DNA of 64,000 nucleotides from CADEED01 sp036677145 (GCA_036677145.1 JAKFFF010000111.1:12489-76488), one strand, 5' to 3'. Counted from the first letter of the stretch, positions 18,010 through 27,542 are shown. Notes: generated by a model from the letters alone, not told the origin. Made by a program: numbers and translations.

Positions 18010-19205
18010 ACGGGCGTCTCGAACTACTCGCCGCCTACCCCTTCGAGCGATTGGCGCGGCTGAAGGCGGGTATTGCTCCGCCCGCGTCGCTGCCGCACAT
18101 CGCGATGTCGATCGGCGAGCCCAAACACGCGCCGCCGGAATTCGTGGTGGACACGTTGCGCGCCGCGCTCGGCCGGCTCGACAGTTATCCGGCGACCGCG
18201 GGCCTGCCGGAAACACGCGCCGCCTGCGCGGCCTGGCTCGGCCGCCGCTTCGGTCTCGGCCAGCGCGTGAACGCGGAATCGATGGTGCTGCCGGTCAACG
18301 GCACGCGCGAGGCGCTGTTTTCCTTCGTTCAGGCGGTAGTGAGCCAGCGGACCAACCCGGCGCCCGTGGTCGCGATGCCCAATCCGTTCTACCAGATCTA
18401 CGAAGGCGCGGCCCTGCTCGCCGGCGCGCAGCCACTGTTCCTCGACACCACGGTCGACAACCGTTACCAGCCCGATCTCGACTCGGTCCCCGCGGACACC
18501 TGGAAGCGCTGCGAGGTGCTGTTCCTGTGCAGCCCGGGAAATCCCACCGGCAGCGTCCTGTCCCTCGACTATCTGCGTTACGCGCTGACGCTCGCCGAGA
18601 AATACGACTTCGTGATCGCGTCGGACGAGTGTTACGCCGAGTTGTATCGCGACGACCGCGCTCCGCCACCCTCGCTGCTGCAGGCGGCGCTCGCGAATGG
18701 GCACGACCGCTTCCAGCGCTGCGTCGTGTTCCACTCGTTGTCGAAGCGCTCGAGTGTGCCGGGACTGCGCTCCGGGTTCGTGGCCGGAGACCCGGCCATC
18801 ATCAAGCCCTATCTTCTCTACCGCACCTATCACGGCTGCGCGATGGCGATCCCGACGCAGCTCGCGTCGATCGCCGCGTGGAACGATGACGCCCATGCGG
18901 CCGCGAATCGGGCGTTGTATCGTGAAAAGTACGCCCGCGTTCTGCCCGTCCTGCAACCGGTGCTCGACGTGGTGGAACCCGACGGCGCGTTCTATCTTTG
19001 GCCCGATGTGGGCCGCGACGACGAATCCTTCACGCGCGACCTGTTTGCCGCGCAGAATCTCACCATCCTTCCGGGCAGTTACCTCGCGCGCGACTCGCGC
19101 ACCGGCAATCCCGGCAGACATCGCGTGCGCATCTCGCTCGTCGCATCCGTCGAGGAATGCGTGAGCGCCGCGCAGCGCATCCGGACTTTCCTGGAGAACT
19201 CGTAA
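18006..19205 (+). CDS. dapC: Succinyldiaminopimelate transaminase
   Basis: A PLP-dependent class I/II aminotransferase (399 residues) that converts N-succinyl-2-amino-6-ketopimelate to N-succinyl-LL-diaminopimelate in the succinylase branch of lysine synthesis. The PLP-binding lysine is K247, in FHSLSKRSSVPGLRSGF. CSPGNPTGSVLS and the SDECYAELY segment hold other cofactor contacts. It starts with GTG, overlapping glnD by 4 bp, and abuts dapD, its pathway partner, which supports DapC over other aminotransferases. Confidence 0.93.
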   Translation: MNGRLELLAAYPFERLARLKAGIAPPASLPHIAMSIGEPKHAPPEFVVDTLRAALGRLDSYPATAGLPETRAACAAWLGRRFGLGQRVNAESMVLPVNGTREALFSFVQAVVSQRTNPAPVVAMPNPFYQIYEGAALLAGAQPLFLDTTVDNRYQPDLDSVPADTWKRCEVLFLCSPGNPTGSVLSLDYLRYALTLAEKYDFVIASDECYAELYRDDRAPPPSLLQAALANGHDRFQRCVVFHSLSKRSSVPGLRSGFVAGDPAIIKPYLLYRTYHGCAMAIPTQLASIAAWNDDAHAAANRALYREKYARVLPVLQPVLDVVEPDGAFYLWPDVGRDDESFTRDLFAAQNLTILPGSYLARDSRTGNPGRHRVRISLVASVEECVSAAQRIRTFLENS

Positions 19206-20048
19206 GTGACCGATCAAGCCACTCTCGCCGCCACCATCAACGAAGCATTCGAGCGGCGCGCCGACATCACGGCGAAGAACGCCGCACCGCCGCTGCGGCA
19301 CGCCATCGAGGAAAGCATCGAGCTGCTCGATTCAGGCCAGGCGCGCGTCGCGGAAAAACGCGACGGCAAATGGCAGGTCAACGAGTGGCTCAAGAAAGCG
19401 GTGCTGCTGTATTTCCGCACGCACGACAACACGCTCATCGAGGCGGGTTACACGCGTTTCTACGACAAGGTGCCGCTCAAGTACGGTGCGCGTTCGAAGG
19501 CCGATGAGGGCCAGATCCTCAGCGGCGGCAGCACTCGCGTGGTGCCGCCCGCGGTCGCGCGCCGCGGTTCGTACATCGCGCCGAACGTCGTGCTCATGCC
19601 GAGCTACGTCAACATCGGCGCTTACGTCGACAGCGGCACCATGGTCGACACCTGGGCGACGGTCGGCTCCTGCGCGCAGATCGGCAAGAACGTGCATCTT
19701 TCCGGTGGCGTCGGCATCGGCGGCGTGCTCGAACCTCTGCAGGCCGCGCCCACCATCATCGAAGACAATTGTTTCATCGGCGCGCGCTCCGAAGTCGTCG
19801 AAGGCGTGATCGTCGAGGAAGGCTCGGTGATCTCGATGGGTGTCTTCATTGGACAGAGCACCAAGATCTACGACCGCACCAGCGGCCAGATCCTGCAAGG
19901 CCGCATTCCCGCCGGCTCCGTCGTGGTGTCGGGCAACCTGCCCTCATCCGACGGAAAGTATTCGCTGTACTGCGCCGTCATCGTGAAACGCGTCGATGCG
20001 CAGACGCGCGCGAAGACTTCGATCAACGAGCTGCTGCGCGCGGACTGA
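19206..20048 (+). CDS. dapD: Tetrahydrodipicolinate N-succinyltransferase
   Basis: A left-handed beta-helix succinyltransferase (280 residues) making N-succinyl-2-amino-6-ketopimelate from tetrahydrodipicolinate and succinyl-CoA. Hexapeptide repeats run from about residue 120 (SYIAPNVVLMPSYVNIGAYV), with the family segments SGTMVDTWATVGSCAQIG, HLSGGVGIGGVLEPLQ and GARSEVVEGVIVEEG. The start is GTG at 19206, directly after the dapC stop codon. It completes map-glnD-dapC-dapD. Confidence 0.96.
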   Translation: MTDQATLAATINEAFERRADITAKNAAPPLRHAIEESIELLDSGQARVAEKRDGKWQVNEWLKKAVLLYFRTHDNTLIEAGYTRFYDKVPLKYGARSKADEGQILSGGSTRVVPPAVARRGSYIAPNVVLMPSYVNIGAYVDSGTMVDTWATVGSCAQIGKNVHLSGGVGIGGVLEPLQAAPTIIEDNCFIGARSEVVEGVIVEEGSVISMGVFIGQSTKIYDRTSGQILQGRIPAGSVVVSGNLPSSDGKYSLYCAVIVKRVDAQTRAKTSINELLRAD

Positions 20049-20057
20049 CTCACCGGC

Positions 20058-21737
20058 TCAAGGGTCGGGCGCGCCGAGTGACTGCGCGAGATGGGCGTTC
20101 TCGGCGGGTTGCAATTCCCCAGCGACCGGGACAGCCGTCGCGGGCAGGTTGACGTCGACGAGCCAGGCCGATAATTCCCCGGCGCCGTTCGAGGCGCGCA
20201 ACGCGATCGTCGTCTCATCCTGGTCGATGGTCATGGAGAACAGCTCGGCTTCGAGCGCGGGCGCGATTACCTGCACCACGCCGGGCGCGTCGACGTGAAC
20301 GCGAGCGCCGCGACGCCGCTGGCCGTCGTCCAGCATCGTGAACAACAGGCTCGTGCCGGTGAACATGTCGACGGACTCGAGCGCCACGCCACCCGCGGGC
20401 GTCAGCGCGCCTAACAACTCTCCGGTGGAAATGCGCACGCGATTGACGTGCGAACGACCGCTCCCCGCGTCCGCCGCGAAGACCCCGACATCGTTGCGCA
20501 CCTGCATGCGCAAATGAACTCCGCTCGCCGTGAATCGCACCAGCTCGCGCGCATTCGCCGGCGTCGCGAGCGGCACGATCCACACGGCGGTATCGCGCGT
20601 GAAGAGGTCCATGACTTCGACGAGCAGCGTCGCGCCGCCTTCCGGCAGAAATTGCATGCTCGTGACATAGCTCACCGGGCCCGCGCCGGGGACGGTCCAC
20701 AAGGTCTGCGGCTGGGTCGCGCCCTGCGTGTCGTAGCCGCGCACGCTGCCCGGGATCGGCCAGTTCGATACCAGGAAACGGCCGTCGGGCGACAGCGTTG
20801 AGTATTCGATGTCGATGTCGTCAGGGGCGGTCACACGGCGAACCGTGCCTGCATCGAGATCGGCGATGAACAGTCCGGAGTCGCCATTCGTTTCGCGCGC
20901 CATGAGCAAGGCGCGTCGCGCGCCGCCGTAACGCACCAGCGAGACCTGATCGATGCCCGTCAACGGCATACGCTGCACGGCGGCGCGCTGCGCGACGTCG
21001 ACGCGCACCAGGTCGTACGTGGAGCCCAGCGACAGATCGTCGGGATTCGACACTCGTTCGGCCACGAGGAATTCGGCCAGGTTGCCGATGATCACGAGCC
21101 CGGGCGCGAGCGGTGCATTGCCGTAGATCACGGCGGGCGCCGCCAATGTCGCGGCGCGCGGCTGACTGAGAATGATGTCGGCGCGGCTCGCTGAGAGGCA
21201 GCTGCGCCCGAGGATGCGCCGTCCGTCGCCGGAGATGGCCGCCCAACCGCCCTGGTTGCAGGTCCCCAACGTCAGCAGCTCGCGCCGCTCGCCGGAAGGG
21301 ACGCCGGCAATGACGATGCGCGCGGAACCCGCCGCCGTGGGTGCAACCACCAACATGGCGCGCCCGAGAGGTCCGACCTCGACGGTGACATTCGCCGGTG
21401 CCGAGAACGCGCCGCGACTGTCGCGCGCGCGATAGGAGAACGAAAGTGTGCCGCTGAATCCCGCCGCCGGAGTGACGCGCAGACGATTGCCGGCGATCAC
21501 AGCGAACGCGGCGGAAGCATGCGCGGCCGGCGCTTCGATGGTCAGCGCATCGCCGTCGCCATCCCGGTCATTCGCGAGAACGTCGAGGTCCGCATGGACT
21601 CCCGGCCTCATGCGCGCGAAATCCGCGGCGGCCATGGGCGCGCTGTTGACAGGCGGCTGGTCGGTGGACCCACCACCCCCGCCACAGGCGGCCAACATCA
21701 CCGTGAACGACGCGACGAAGGGCATCCTGCGGAACAT
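20058..21737 (-). CDS. Predicted lipoprotein with a cadherin-like/Ig domain and a repeat-rich body
   Basis: A 559-residue protein of unknown function. The N-terminus has a lipobox ending LAAC at Cys18, followed by a glycine run, so it should be a lipoprotein. Residues about 30-125 look like a cadherin-like or bacterial Ig domain (VLANDRDGDGDALTIEAPA, then AGFSGTLSFSYRARDSRG). The remainder contains recurring short segments such as LLMARETNGDSGLFIADLDA and LSPDGRFLVSNWP, which resemble beta-propeller (TolB/WD40-like) blades. The propeller call is inference. It is convergent with dapD and divergent from the ABC exporter; neither neighbour suggests a role. Confidence 0.75.
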   Translation of the reverse strand: MFRRMPFVASFTVMLAACGGGGGSTDQPPVNSAPMAAADFARMRPGVHADLDVLANDRDGDGDALTIEAPAAHASAAFAVIAGNRLRVTPAAGFSGTLSFSYRARDSRGAFSAPANVTVEVGPLGRAMLVVAPTAAGSARIVIAGVPSGERRELLTLGTCNQGGWAAISGDGRRILGRSCLSASRADIILSQPRAATLAAPAVIYGNAPLAPGLVIIGNLAEFLVAERVSNPDDLSLGSTYDLVRVDVAQRAAVQRMPLTGIDQVSLVRYGGARRALLMARETNGDSGLFIADLDAGTVRRVTAPDDIDIEYSTLSPDGRFLVSNWPIPGSVRGYDTQGATQPQTLWTVPGAGPVSYVTSMQFLPEGGATLLVEVMDLFTRDTAVWIVPLATPANARELVRFTASGVHLRMQVRNDVGVFAADAGSGRSHVNRVRISTGELLGALTPAGGVALESVDMFTGTSLLFTMLDDGQRRRGARVHVDAPGVVQVIAPALEAELFSMTIDQDETTIALRASNGAGELSAWLVDVNLPATAVPVAGELQPAENAHLAQSLGAPDP

Positions 21738-22003
21738 GTTCGACTCCCTGACCTCGGCCGGCCGACACCCATGATTCTGCCGTGATCCACCGGCTCATGA
21801 CAGGAAAGCCCGCGGCATCCGCGCACCGCGCGCAGTAGCTAGGAACACTGTCCGCCCTTGCGTTCCGGACGCTCGGTTTCGTGACCGGCCGGGTCCCGCG
21901 TTATGCTCGCCCCGGAGAGCCGGAACTTCACACGGGGGCCGCGGTTCAAACCGGGTCCAGTTCGTTCAGGAATATCAGGGACATCCATGCGGAGAAACAT
22001 TCG

Positions 22004-22948
22004 ATGAGCGCTGCGCCCGCCATACAGGCACGCGGCCTCGTGAAACGCTTTGGTGATCTGCGCGCCGTCGACGGCATCGATCTCGACGTGCCACGCGGCA
22101 TGATCTTCGCCATTCTCGGCCCGAACGGCGCCGGGAAGACCACGTTGATGCGGATGCTGGCCACACTCGCCAGACCCGATGGCGGGACGGCCAGCGTGCT
22201 CGGTCACGACCTCGTCAAAGACCCGCAGGCCGTGCGCACCGAAATCGCGATGACCGGACAGTTCGCCTCGCTCGACGAGGACCTGACTGGCCGCGAAAAT
22301 CTCGTGCTGCTCGCGCGGCTTTGGGGATTTCGCGGCAAGGCCGCCCGCGCGCGCGCCGACGAATTGCTGGCCGCGTTCGATCTCGCGGACTCCGCCACCA
22401 AACAAGTCAAGGACTATTCCGGCGGCATGCGGCGCCGGCTCGACATCGCCGCTTCGCTCATCGTCACGCCCGGGGTGTTGTTCCTGGACGAACCGACCAC
22501 GGGCCTGGACCCGGTGGGGCGCAAGAGCGTGTGGCGAATGATCCGCGCGCTGGCAGGTTCCGGGGTGACAGTGCTCCTCACAACCCAGTACCTCGATGAA
22601 GCCGATCAACTGGCGGCGCGCATCGCGGTCATCGATCACGGCCGCAAGATCGCCGAAGGAACGAGCCGCGAACTGAAGGTGGCCACGGGTTCCGGTTTCC
22701 TGCACGTCGCATTGGTCGATCCCGCGCGGCTCGAGGAAGCCGCGGCGCTGCTCGAAGCGCGCCTCGGCGCGACGGTGCAGCGCAGTGTCGAAGGCGCGAT
22801 GTTGTCGGTGGTGGCCAGGACTTCGCGCGATGCGAACGACGCATTGGCCGCGCTCATCGCCGCGGACATCGAACTCGCGGACTTCTCGATGGGCAGCCCG
22901 AGTCTCGATGAAGTGTTTTTCGCGCTGACCGGAAAGGCCCACACATGA
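22004..22948 (+). CDS. ABC transporter ATP-binding protein, DrrA-like
   Basis: A 314-residue ATPase of an ABC-2 exporter. The start is the ATG at 22004 (MSAAPAIQARGLVKRFGD), 9 nt after GGAGAA; an upstream in-frame extension is rejected. Walker A is GPNGAGKTT, the signature is YSGGMRRRLDIAAS and Walker B is VLFLDEPTTGLDP. The C-terminal domain ending with SLDEVFFALTGK is typical of the DrrA/daunorubicin-resistance family. Its stop codon overlaps the permease ATG by 4 bp. Substrate unknown; drug or lipid export is typical for the family. Confidence 0.92.
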   Translation: MSAAPAIQARGLVKRFGDLRAVDGIDLDVPRGMIFAILGPNGAGKTTLMRMLATLARPDGGTASVLGHDLVKDPQAVRTEIAMTGQFASLDEDLTGRENLVLLARLWGFRGKAARARADELLAAFDLADSATKQVKDYSGGMRRRLDIAASLIVTPGVLFLDEPTTGLDPVGRKSVWRMIRALAGSGVTVLLTTQYLDEADQLAARIAVIDHGRKIAEGTSRELKVATGSGFLHVALVDPARLEEAAALLEARLGATVQRSVEGAMLSVVARTSRDANDALAALIAADIELADFSMGSPSLDEVFFALTGKAHT

Positions 22949-23760
22949 ACGACGTGGCTGCCAACAAGACCGCCCCCGCGCTCAAACTCGCGCCGCGCCC
23001 GCTGGCGCCCTCACCGCTCTCGAACGCGCTGGTGTTCGGCTGGCGCGCGGTGCTCAAGTTCAAGCACGTTCCCGAGCAGCTGTTCGACCTGGTCATGACG
23101 CCGATCATGTTCACGCTGCTGTTCACTTTCGTGTTCGGCGGCGCGCTGGCCGGCACGCCGGGATCCTATCTGCAGTTCTTCCTGCCCGGCATCCTGGTGC
23201 AAACCGTCGTGTTCAACGCGGTGTATTCGGGCATGGGCCTATCTACCGACCTGAGCAAGGGCCTGTTCGATCGTTTCCGTTCCCTGCCCATCTGGCCGCT
23301 CGCGCCGTTCGCGGGACTCATGGTCGGCGACATCCTGCGCCACGTGATCGCCGGCGGAATCATCCTGTCCATCGGCTTGCTGCTCGGTTACCGTCCGGAG
23401 GCCGGGTTTGGCGGCGTACTCGCCGCGTTTGCGCTGCTGGTCGCGATCGGCTTCGGCATGGGCTGGATCTTCATCGTGCTCGGCCTGCTGATCCGCACAC
23501 CGATGACGGTGATGACCATCGGCTTCACCTTTTTATTCCCGCTGGTGTTCGCCTCCAACATCATGGTTCAGCCCGCGACCATGCCGGGCTGGCTGCGGGC
23601 CTTCGTCGAGGTGAACCCGGTGACACTCATGGCGACCGCGATGCGCGGCCTGCTCGGCGGCACGGCGTCGACGCGCGAGGTGCTGCTGGCGCTCGCGGCG
23701 CCCATCGCGCTGACCGTACTGCTCGCACCGGTGACCTTGCTGCTGTATCGGCGACGCTAA
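22945..23760 (+). CDS. ABC-2 type permease, DrrB-like
   Basis: A 271-residue integral membrane partner of the preceding ATPase. It has about six hydrophobic helices and the ABC-2 segments LPGILVQTVVFNAVYSGMGL and PLVFASNIMVQPATMPGWL, typical of DrrB-type exporters. It overlaps the ATPase gene by 4 bp. Its TAA overlaps, in convergent orientation, the TAG of the MocR-like regulator. It contains one CTATCTAC octamer at 23239. Confidence 0.9.
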   Translation: MNDVAANKTAPALKLAPRPLAPSPLSNALVFGWRAVLKFKHVPEQLFDLVMTPIMFTLLFTFVFGGALAGTPGSYLQFFLPGILVQTVVFNAVYSGMGLSTDLSKGLFDRFRSLPIWPLAPFAGLMVGDILRHVIAGGIILSIGLLLGYRPEAGFGGVLAAFALLVAIGFGMGWIFIVLGLLIRTPMTVMTIGFTFLFPLVFASNIMVQPATMPGWLRAFVEVNPVTLMATAMRGLLGGTASTREVLLALAAPIALTVLLAPVTLLLYRRR

Positions 23761-25250
23761 CTACGCGCGGCTGCCTTGCGCACGGTGTCGATGATTCGCG
23801 CCAGCCGATTGACGCCGGCGCGGATCGCGGCGGGCGGAACCGCCCCAAAACCCAGCAGCAAGGCATTGATTGGAACACCTGGGCCGTCGACCTTGGAACC
23901 GAAGTAGTAAGCCGACAACGGCATGCTCTCGATGCCGCGCGCGCTGGCCTCGGCGTGGACGAGTTCGGCGCTCACTCCTTCCACCTCGACCACCGCGTGC
24001 ATGCCGGCGCGCACCGGACGCAACCGCAGCGGCGCGCCAGACTTTTCGATGGCGCGGCGCAGCGCGTCGAGCCGCTCTGCATACGCCGCCTGCATGCGGC
24101 GCACGTGTCGCGCGTAGTGGCCGCGGCTGATGAAAGCCGCGAGCACCATCTGTTCGAGCACCGGCGGATGCAGATCGGTGGCGAGGCGCGCGGTGATCAT
24201 CCCCTGCTGCAAATCGCTGGGCACGATCAGGAAGCCCAGGCGCAACGCAGGGAACAATGTCTTGCTGAACGTTCCCAGGTAGATGACCCGCCCATCCGGA
24301 TCCAGCGAATGCAGGCAGGGCAATGGCTGGCTCTCGTAGCGCATGTCGCAGTCGTAATCGTCCTCGACGATCCACGCGTGCGAGCCGCGCGCCCATCGCA
24401 ACAGTTGCTGCCGTCTTTCGAGAGACATGGCCGTGCCCAGCGGGAACTGGCAGGACGGCGTCACGTAGGCGAGCCGCGCCGCGCGCGTTGCGGCGGCGTC
24501 CACCTGCATGCCGTCGCCATCCACGGGCACGGGCACGACGGTTGCGCCGGATGAGATGAGCGCACCGCGCGCTCCGGTGTATCCCGGATCCTCCATCCAC
24601 GCCTCGTCGCCGGGATCGAGCAACATGTGAAAAATCAGGTCGAGTCCGCGTTGTGCCCCGGTCACCACCTGGATCTGGTCGGCGCCGCAGCGCGTGCCGC
24701 GCGACTGCGCCAGCTCCGCGATGGCGTCGCGCAGGGGCCGAAGTCCCGCGAGCTGAGAATAGTCGCGCTGGGCCGCGCCGAGCGATCGCAGGCATTCGCG
24801 CGTGAGCCGCTGCCACAGGCGATGCGGAAACAAGTCCAGCGCCGGTGTGCCCAGGCGGAAAGCGCGCGCCACGGTTGCGGGCGACCGCCGGTCGGGTGGT
24901 TGCATGCGCGACAGTAGATAGCCCCGCCGCGAGAACGGCGGGCGTGTCACCGGACTTTCCAACCGTGTCACCGGCGGTGGTTTGCGCTCCGGCAGTTCCC
25001 GCGCAATGAACATTCCGGAACCGCGGCGCGCCACCACGTACCCTTCGGCCCGCAACTGCTCCAGCGCCAGAAAGGTGGTGGTGCGTGACACGCCGAGCTC
25101 CGCGGCCAATGCGCGCGTGGATGGCAAGCGGCAATCACTGCGCACGCGGCCGTCGAGAATGCATTGGCGGATCGACGAATAGATCTGGTGCTGCAGCGAC
25201 CGCCCGGCGTGTCGCTCGAGAAAGATCGGCAGGCTCGCGGTTCTCGGCAT
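23757..25250 (-). CDS. MocR/PdxR-type GntR regulator with an aminotransferase domain
   Basis: A transcription factor fusing an N-terminal GntR winged helix (residues about 10-80; RLPSTRALAAELGVSRTTTF) to a fold-type I aminotransferase-like domain. The PLP-binding lysine is K330 in LGTFSKTLFPALRLGFL, and the NPGYTGARGAL-like segment (DPGYTGARGAL) is typical. Members of the family sense PLP or amino-acid derivatives; PdxR regulates pyridoxal synthesis. No pdxST genes lie nearby, so the target is unknown; the convergent ABC exporter is only a neighbour. I start at the ATG at 25250 (MPRTASLPIFLERH), giving 497 residues. Confidence 0.88.
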   Translation of the reverse strand: MPRTASLPIFLERHAGRSLQHQIYSSIRQCILDGRVRSDCRLPSTRALAAELGVSRTTTFLALEQLRAEGYVVARRGSGMFIARELPERKPPPVTRLESPVTRPPFSRRGYLLSRMQPPDRRSPATVARAFRLGTPALDLFPHRLWQRLTRECLRSLGAAQRDYSQLAGLRPLRDAIAELAQSRGTRCGADQIQVVTGAQRGLDLIFHMLLDPGDEAWMEDPGYTGARGALISSGATVVPVPVDGDGMQVDAAATRAARLAYVTPSCQFPLGTAMSLERRQQLLRWARGSHAWIVEDDYDCDMRYESQPLPCLHSLDPDGRVIYLGTFSKTLFPALRLGFLIVPSDLQQGMITARLATDLHPPVLEQMVLAAFISRGHYARHVRRMQAAYAERLDALRRAIEKSGAPLRLRPVRAGMHAVVEVEGVSAELVHAEASARGIESMPLSAYYFGSKVDGPGVPINALLLGFGAVPPAAIRAGVNRLARIIDTVRKAAARS

Positions 25251-25266
25251 CCTTTCCCCCGGAACG

Positions 25267-25370
25267 GAAAATGGGGACATTCCTCATTTCCCTGTAACAA
25301 ATCGTCGACACACAAGATGCGCGCTGCGCGGGACAATTGTTACAGGGAAATGAGGAATGTCCCCATTTTC
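25267..25370. repeat. Perfect 34-bp inverted repeat of the GGGGACATTCC family
   Basis: The arms at 25267-25300 and 25337-25370 are exact reverse complements over 34 nt, flanking a 36-bp spacer with GCGCGCTGCGCG. The core GGGGACATTCCTCATTTCC recurs in the inverted repeat at 33852-33978. It fills the space between the esterase gene's end (25376) and the MocR start (25250), and probably forms a long hairpin. The design resembles REP/BIME elements mobilised by RAYT transposases; none is encoded here. Confidence 0.85.
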
Positions 25371-25375
25371 AGGCG

Positions 25376-26668
25376 TCAGAAGAGCATGGACAGGCTGACC
25401 GCGTTGGCCATGGCCTGGTATCCGGCATCGTTCAGATGCACACCGTCGAAGTCGTAGGCCGGCAGCGTACGGGCGGGATTCGCCGGATCGCGCACCGCCG
25501 CTTCGAAGTCGATGACGCCATCGAACGCGCCGCCGGTGCGAATCCAGCGATTGATCGCCTGACGTTTTGCTTCGTTCTCGGGAGTGAACAGCCCTGGAAT
25601 CGTGCTCGAACCAAAGGGCGTGAGCGTTGCGCCATAGATCCTGACGCCGCGGGCGCGGGCACGCGCGCTCAGCTGCTGCAATCCGGAAATCACGTCGGCC
25701 GCGGTCACCGCCTCCGCCGCGAACTCGGTCTTCCCGAACAACGGCAGCAAGGCGGGAATCATGATGTCGTTCAACCCGAGGTGCACGATGACTCCCTTCA
25801 CGCCCGTGACCGCGAGCACGTCGCGATCGAAGCGCGCGGCTCCGCCGGGACCACAGAAGTCGTACAACAGACGTCCGCAACCCACTCCCTGGTTGATGAC
25901 CGCAAGGCGCGGCCGCAGGCCGTTGAGGCGGTCGGACAAACGATCGGGCCAGGTGCGATCCTGGTCCTGGGAAGAACCGGCACCCTGGGTGATCGAATCA
26001 CCGAGAGCCACCAGCGTGCCGATGGCCTCGGATGGCAGCACCTCGACCGTCGTCAGGTAGAAAACCGAGGGCGTGGGCGCGGCACCCGGCAAATCGAGCG
26101 CCGACACCAGGTTGCCGCTGCCCTCCGCCGCGACATACGACGTCCGCATCGTGAGCTCGTGGTAGGTCGCGGGCTCGGTGATTCCGGGTAGATAGACGCT
26201 GACCGCCAGGTCATCGTCCGCCGGCACTTCGAAATCCAGCGCGTCGCTCACCGCCACCGCGCCGGCGGGAATCGTGATGGAAGCCTGGCCGTTGAAAACG
26301 AGCCGGCGGCCGCCTGGACGAACCGAGCTTTGGTAGTTGTGCAAGGCCACCTGCACCGCCCCGATGCGCAACGGCAAAATGCCGAAAGCATTCGAGAGCC
26401 GCACACGCACGCGGCGTCCACCGACGCTGGTGTGCACCACGTGACGGATGGTCTGGTTCTCGAAGGAACGGCTCCGGTCGGGATTGTTGAACAACGTGTC
26501 GATGGTGGTCGGCCCAGGCGCGATCGGCGCGGCACTCCAGGTGGCAACCCAGCGGTTCGCGTCGCCGCCCGGGCCGGGGCCGAAGCTCGCGACGGACTGC
26601 GCGTTAACCAGCGTGGACAGACCCAGCGCCGCCGCGCCGGCCAGCATTGAACGAGTGAATCGCTTCAT
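25376..26668 (-). CDS. Secreted SGNH/GDSL-family esterase
   Basis: A 430-residue protein starting at the ATG at 26668 after AAGGAGAG. A signal peptide (RSMLAGAAALGLSTLVNAQ) is followed by an N-terminal beta domain (about residues 35-195) and an SGNH hydrolase domain. The blocks are visible: LVALGDSITQGAG (Ser), the Gly block near QGVGCGRL, HLGLNDIM (Asn) and DGVHLNDAGY (Asp-His). Related proteins are acyl- or carbohydrate esterases and rhamnogalacturonan-acetylesterase-like enzymes. The substrate cannot be told from sequence. It stands between repeat elements and seems to be a single gene. Confidence 0.88.
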   Translation of the reverse strand: MKRFTRSMLAGAAALGLSTLVNAQSVASFGPGPGGDANRWVATWSAAPIAPGPTTIDTLFNNPDRSRSFENQTIRHVVHTSVGGRRVRVRLSNAFGILPLRIGAVQVALHNYQSSVRPGGRRLVFNGQASITIPAGAVAVSDALDFEVPADDDLAVSVYLPGITEPATYHELTMRTSYVAAEGSGNLVSALDLPGAAPTPSVFYLTTVEVLPSEAIGTLVALGDSITQGAGSSQDQDRTWPDRLSDRLNGLRPRLAVINQGVGCGRLLYDFCGPGGAARFDRDVLAVTGVKGVIVHLGLNDIMIPALLPLFGKTEFAAEAVTAADVISGLQQLSARARARGVRIYGATLTPFGSSTIPGLFTPENEAKRQAINRWIRTGGAFDGVIDFEAAVRDPANPARTLPAYDFDGVHLNDAGYQAMANAVSLSMLF

Positions 26669-26780
26669 TTGACTCTCCTTGTATACCCGGCATCGGTGCG
26701 ATGCGGGCTGGAGTCTGGGAAGCATGGGTCCGCGGCGGTAGAACCACTTCGGCGCAATCCGATGAGGCCAGCGCGGAATC

Positions 26781-26794
26781 GGGACAGCTGTCCC
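26781..26794. repeat. GGGACAGCTGTCCC palindrome
   Basis: A perfect 14-bp palindrome in the 154-bp gap between phoU and the esterase gene. It shares the GGGACAG core with the elements at 31155 and 31255. Outside it, the gap shows only the esterase Shine-Dalgarno. Confidence 0.5.
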
Positions 26795-26822
26795 TAACTA
26801 GATGACCTGCGGCGAGGCGGAC

Positions 26823-27542
26823 TCAGGACCTGGCGGAAACCGCCGCCGGGAGCACGCCGGTCGCGGCTGGATCGAATTGCCCGCCGATGAAACCCACGTG
26901 GCGGGCGATGTTGCGCGCGTGATCGCCAATTCGCTCGAGCGACCGCATGATGAAGGCCGCTTCGATCGCCGACTGCACCTGCCGGGCATCTTCCATGGCC
27001 CGCGTCAGGATGCGCCGCAGCGCGGCGGCGTACTCGGAATCCATTTCGTGATCCTGCTGGATCACCGCGGCCGCGGCGGCCGGATCGAGCCGGTCGAACG
27101 CCTCGAGCGACGATCGGATCATGAGCACCGCAAGCCGTCCGAGTTGCCGCGCCTCACGCGCGGTTGCGGTGCCGGGCCGAAACCCGTTCGTCTCCGAGTC
27201 CGCGAGCACGGTGAGCGCGAGCTTCTTGGCTTCGTCGGCCGCGCGTTCGAGCTCGGTGACGACCTTGTCGATGGCGAAGATCGCGCGCAGGTCCTGCGCC
27301 ACCGGCTGGCGGCGCGCGATCACCTGCAACGCGGCCTCCTCGATTTCCGCGTCGTAAAGATTGATCTTGCGCTCGCGCTCGAGCACCAGCGTCGCGACAG
27401 CGCGATCCCAGTTCGAGTAGGCATTCACGGCGAGCTGCACCTGCTCGATCACCAGCGCGCCCATCGCCACTGCCTGTATGTGCAGCGACGACAACTCACC
27501 GTCGAACGCGCGCGTGGTATGGCCTTCGAGAGTCAGCGACAT
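26823..27542 (-). CDS. phoU: Phosphate signalling protein PhoU (pst operon copy)
   Basis: A 239-residue PhoU homologue made of two three-helix repeats. It links the Pst transporter to PhoR and restrains transport and the Pho response when phosphate is ample. The conserved segments VARRQP-like (VIARRQPVAQDLRAIFAIDK) and the C-terminal IMRSLERIGDHARNIARHV carry the metal-cluster and interaction residues. It lies 15 bp after pstB as the last gene of pstS-porin-pstC-pstA-pstB-phoU. A second PhoU is encoded at 39937-40653 and a DUF47 relative at 35245-35886. Confidence 0.92.
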   Translation of the reverse strand: MSLTLEGHTTRAFDGELSSLHIQAVAMGALVIEQVQLAVNAYSNWDRAVATLVLERERKINLYDAEIEEAALQVIARRQPVAQDLRAIFAIDKVVTELERAADEAKKLALTVLADSETNGFRPGTATAREARQLGRLAVLMIRSSLEAFDRLDPAAAAAVIQQDHEMDSEYAAALRRILTRAMEDARQVQSAIEAAFIMRSLERIGDHARNIARHVGFIGGQFDPAATGVLPAAVSARS

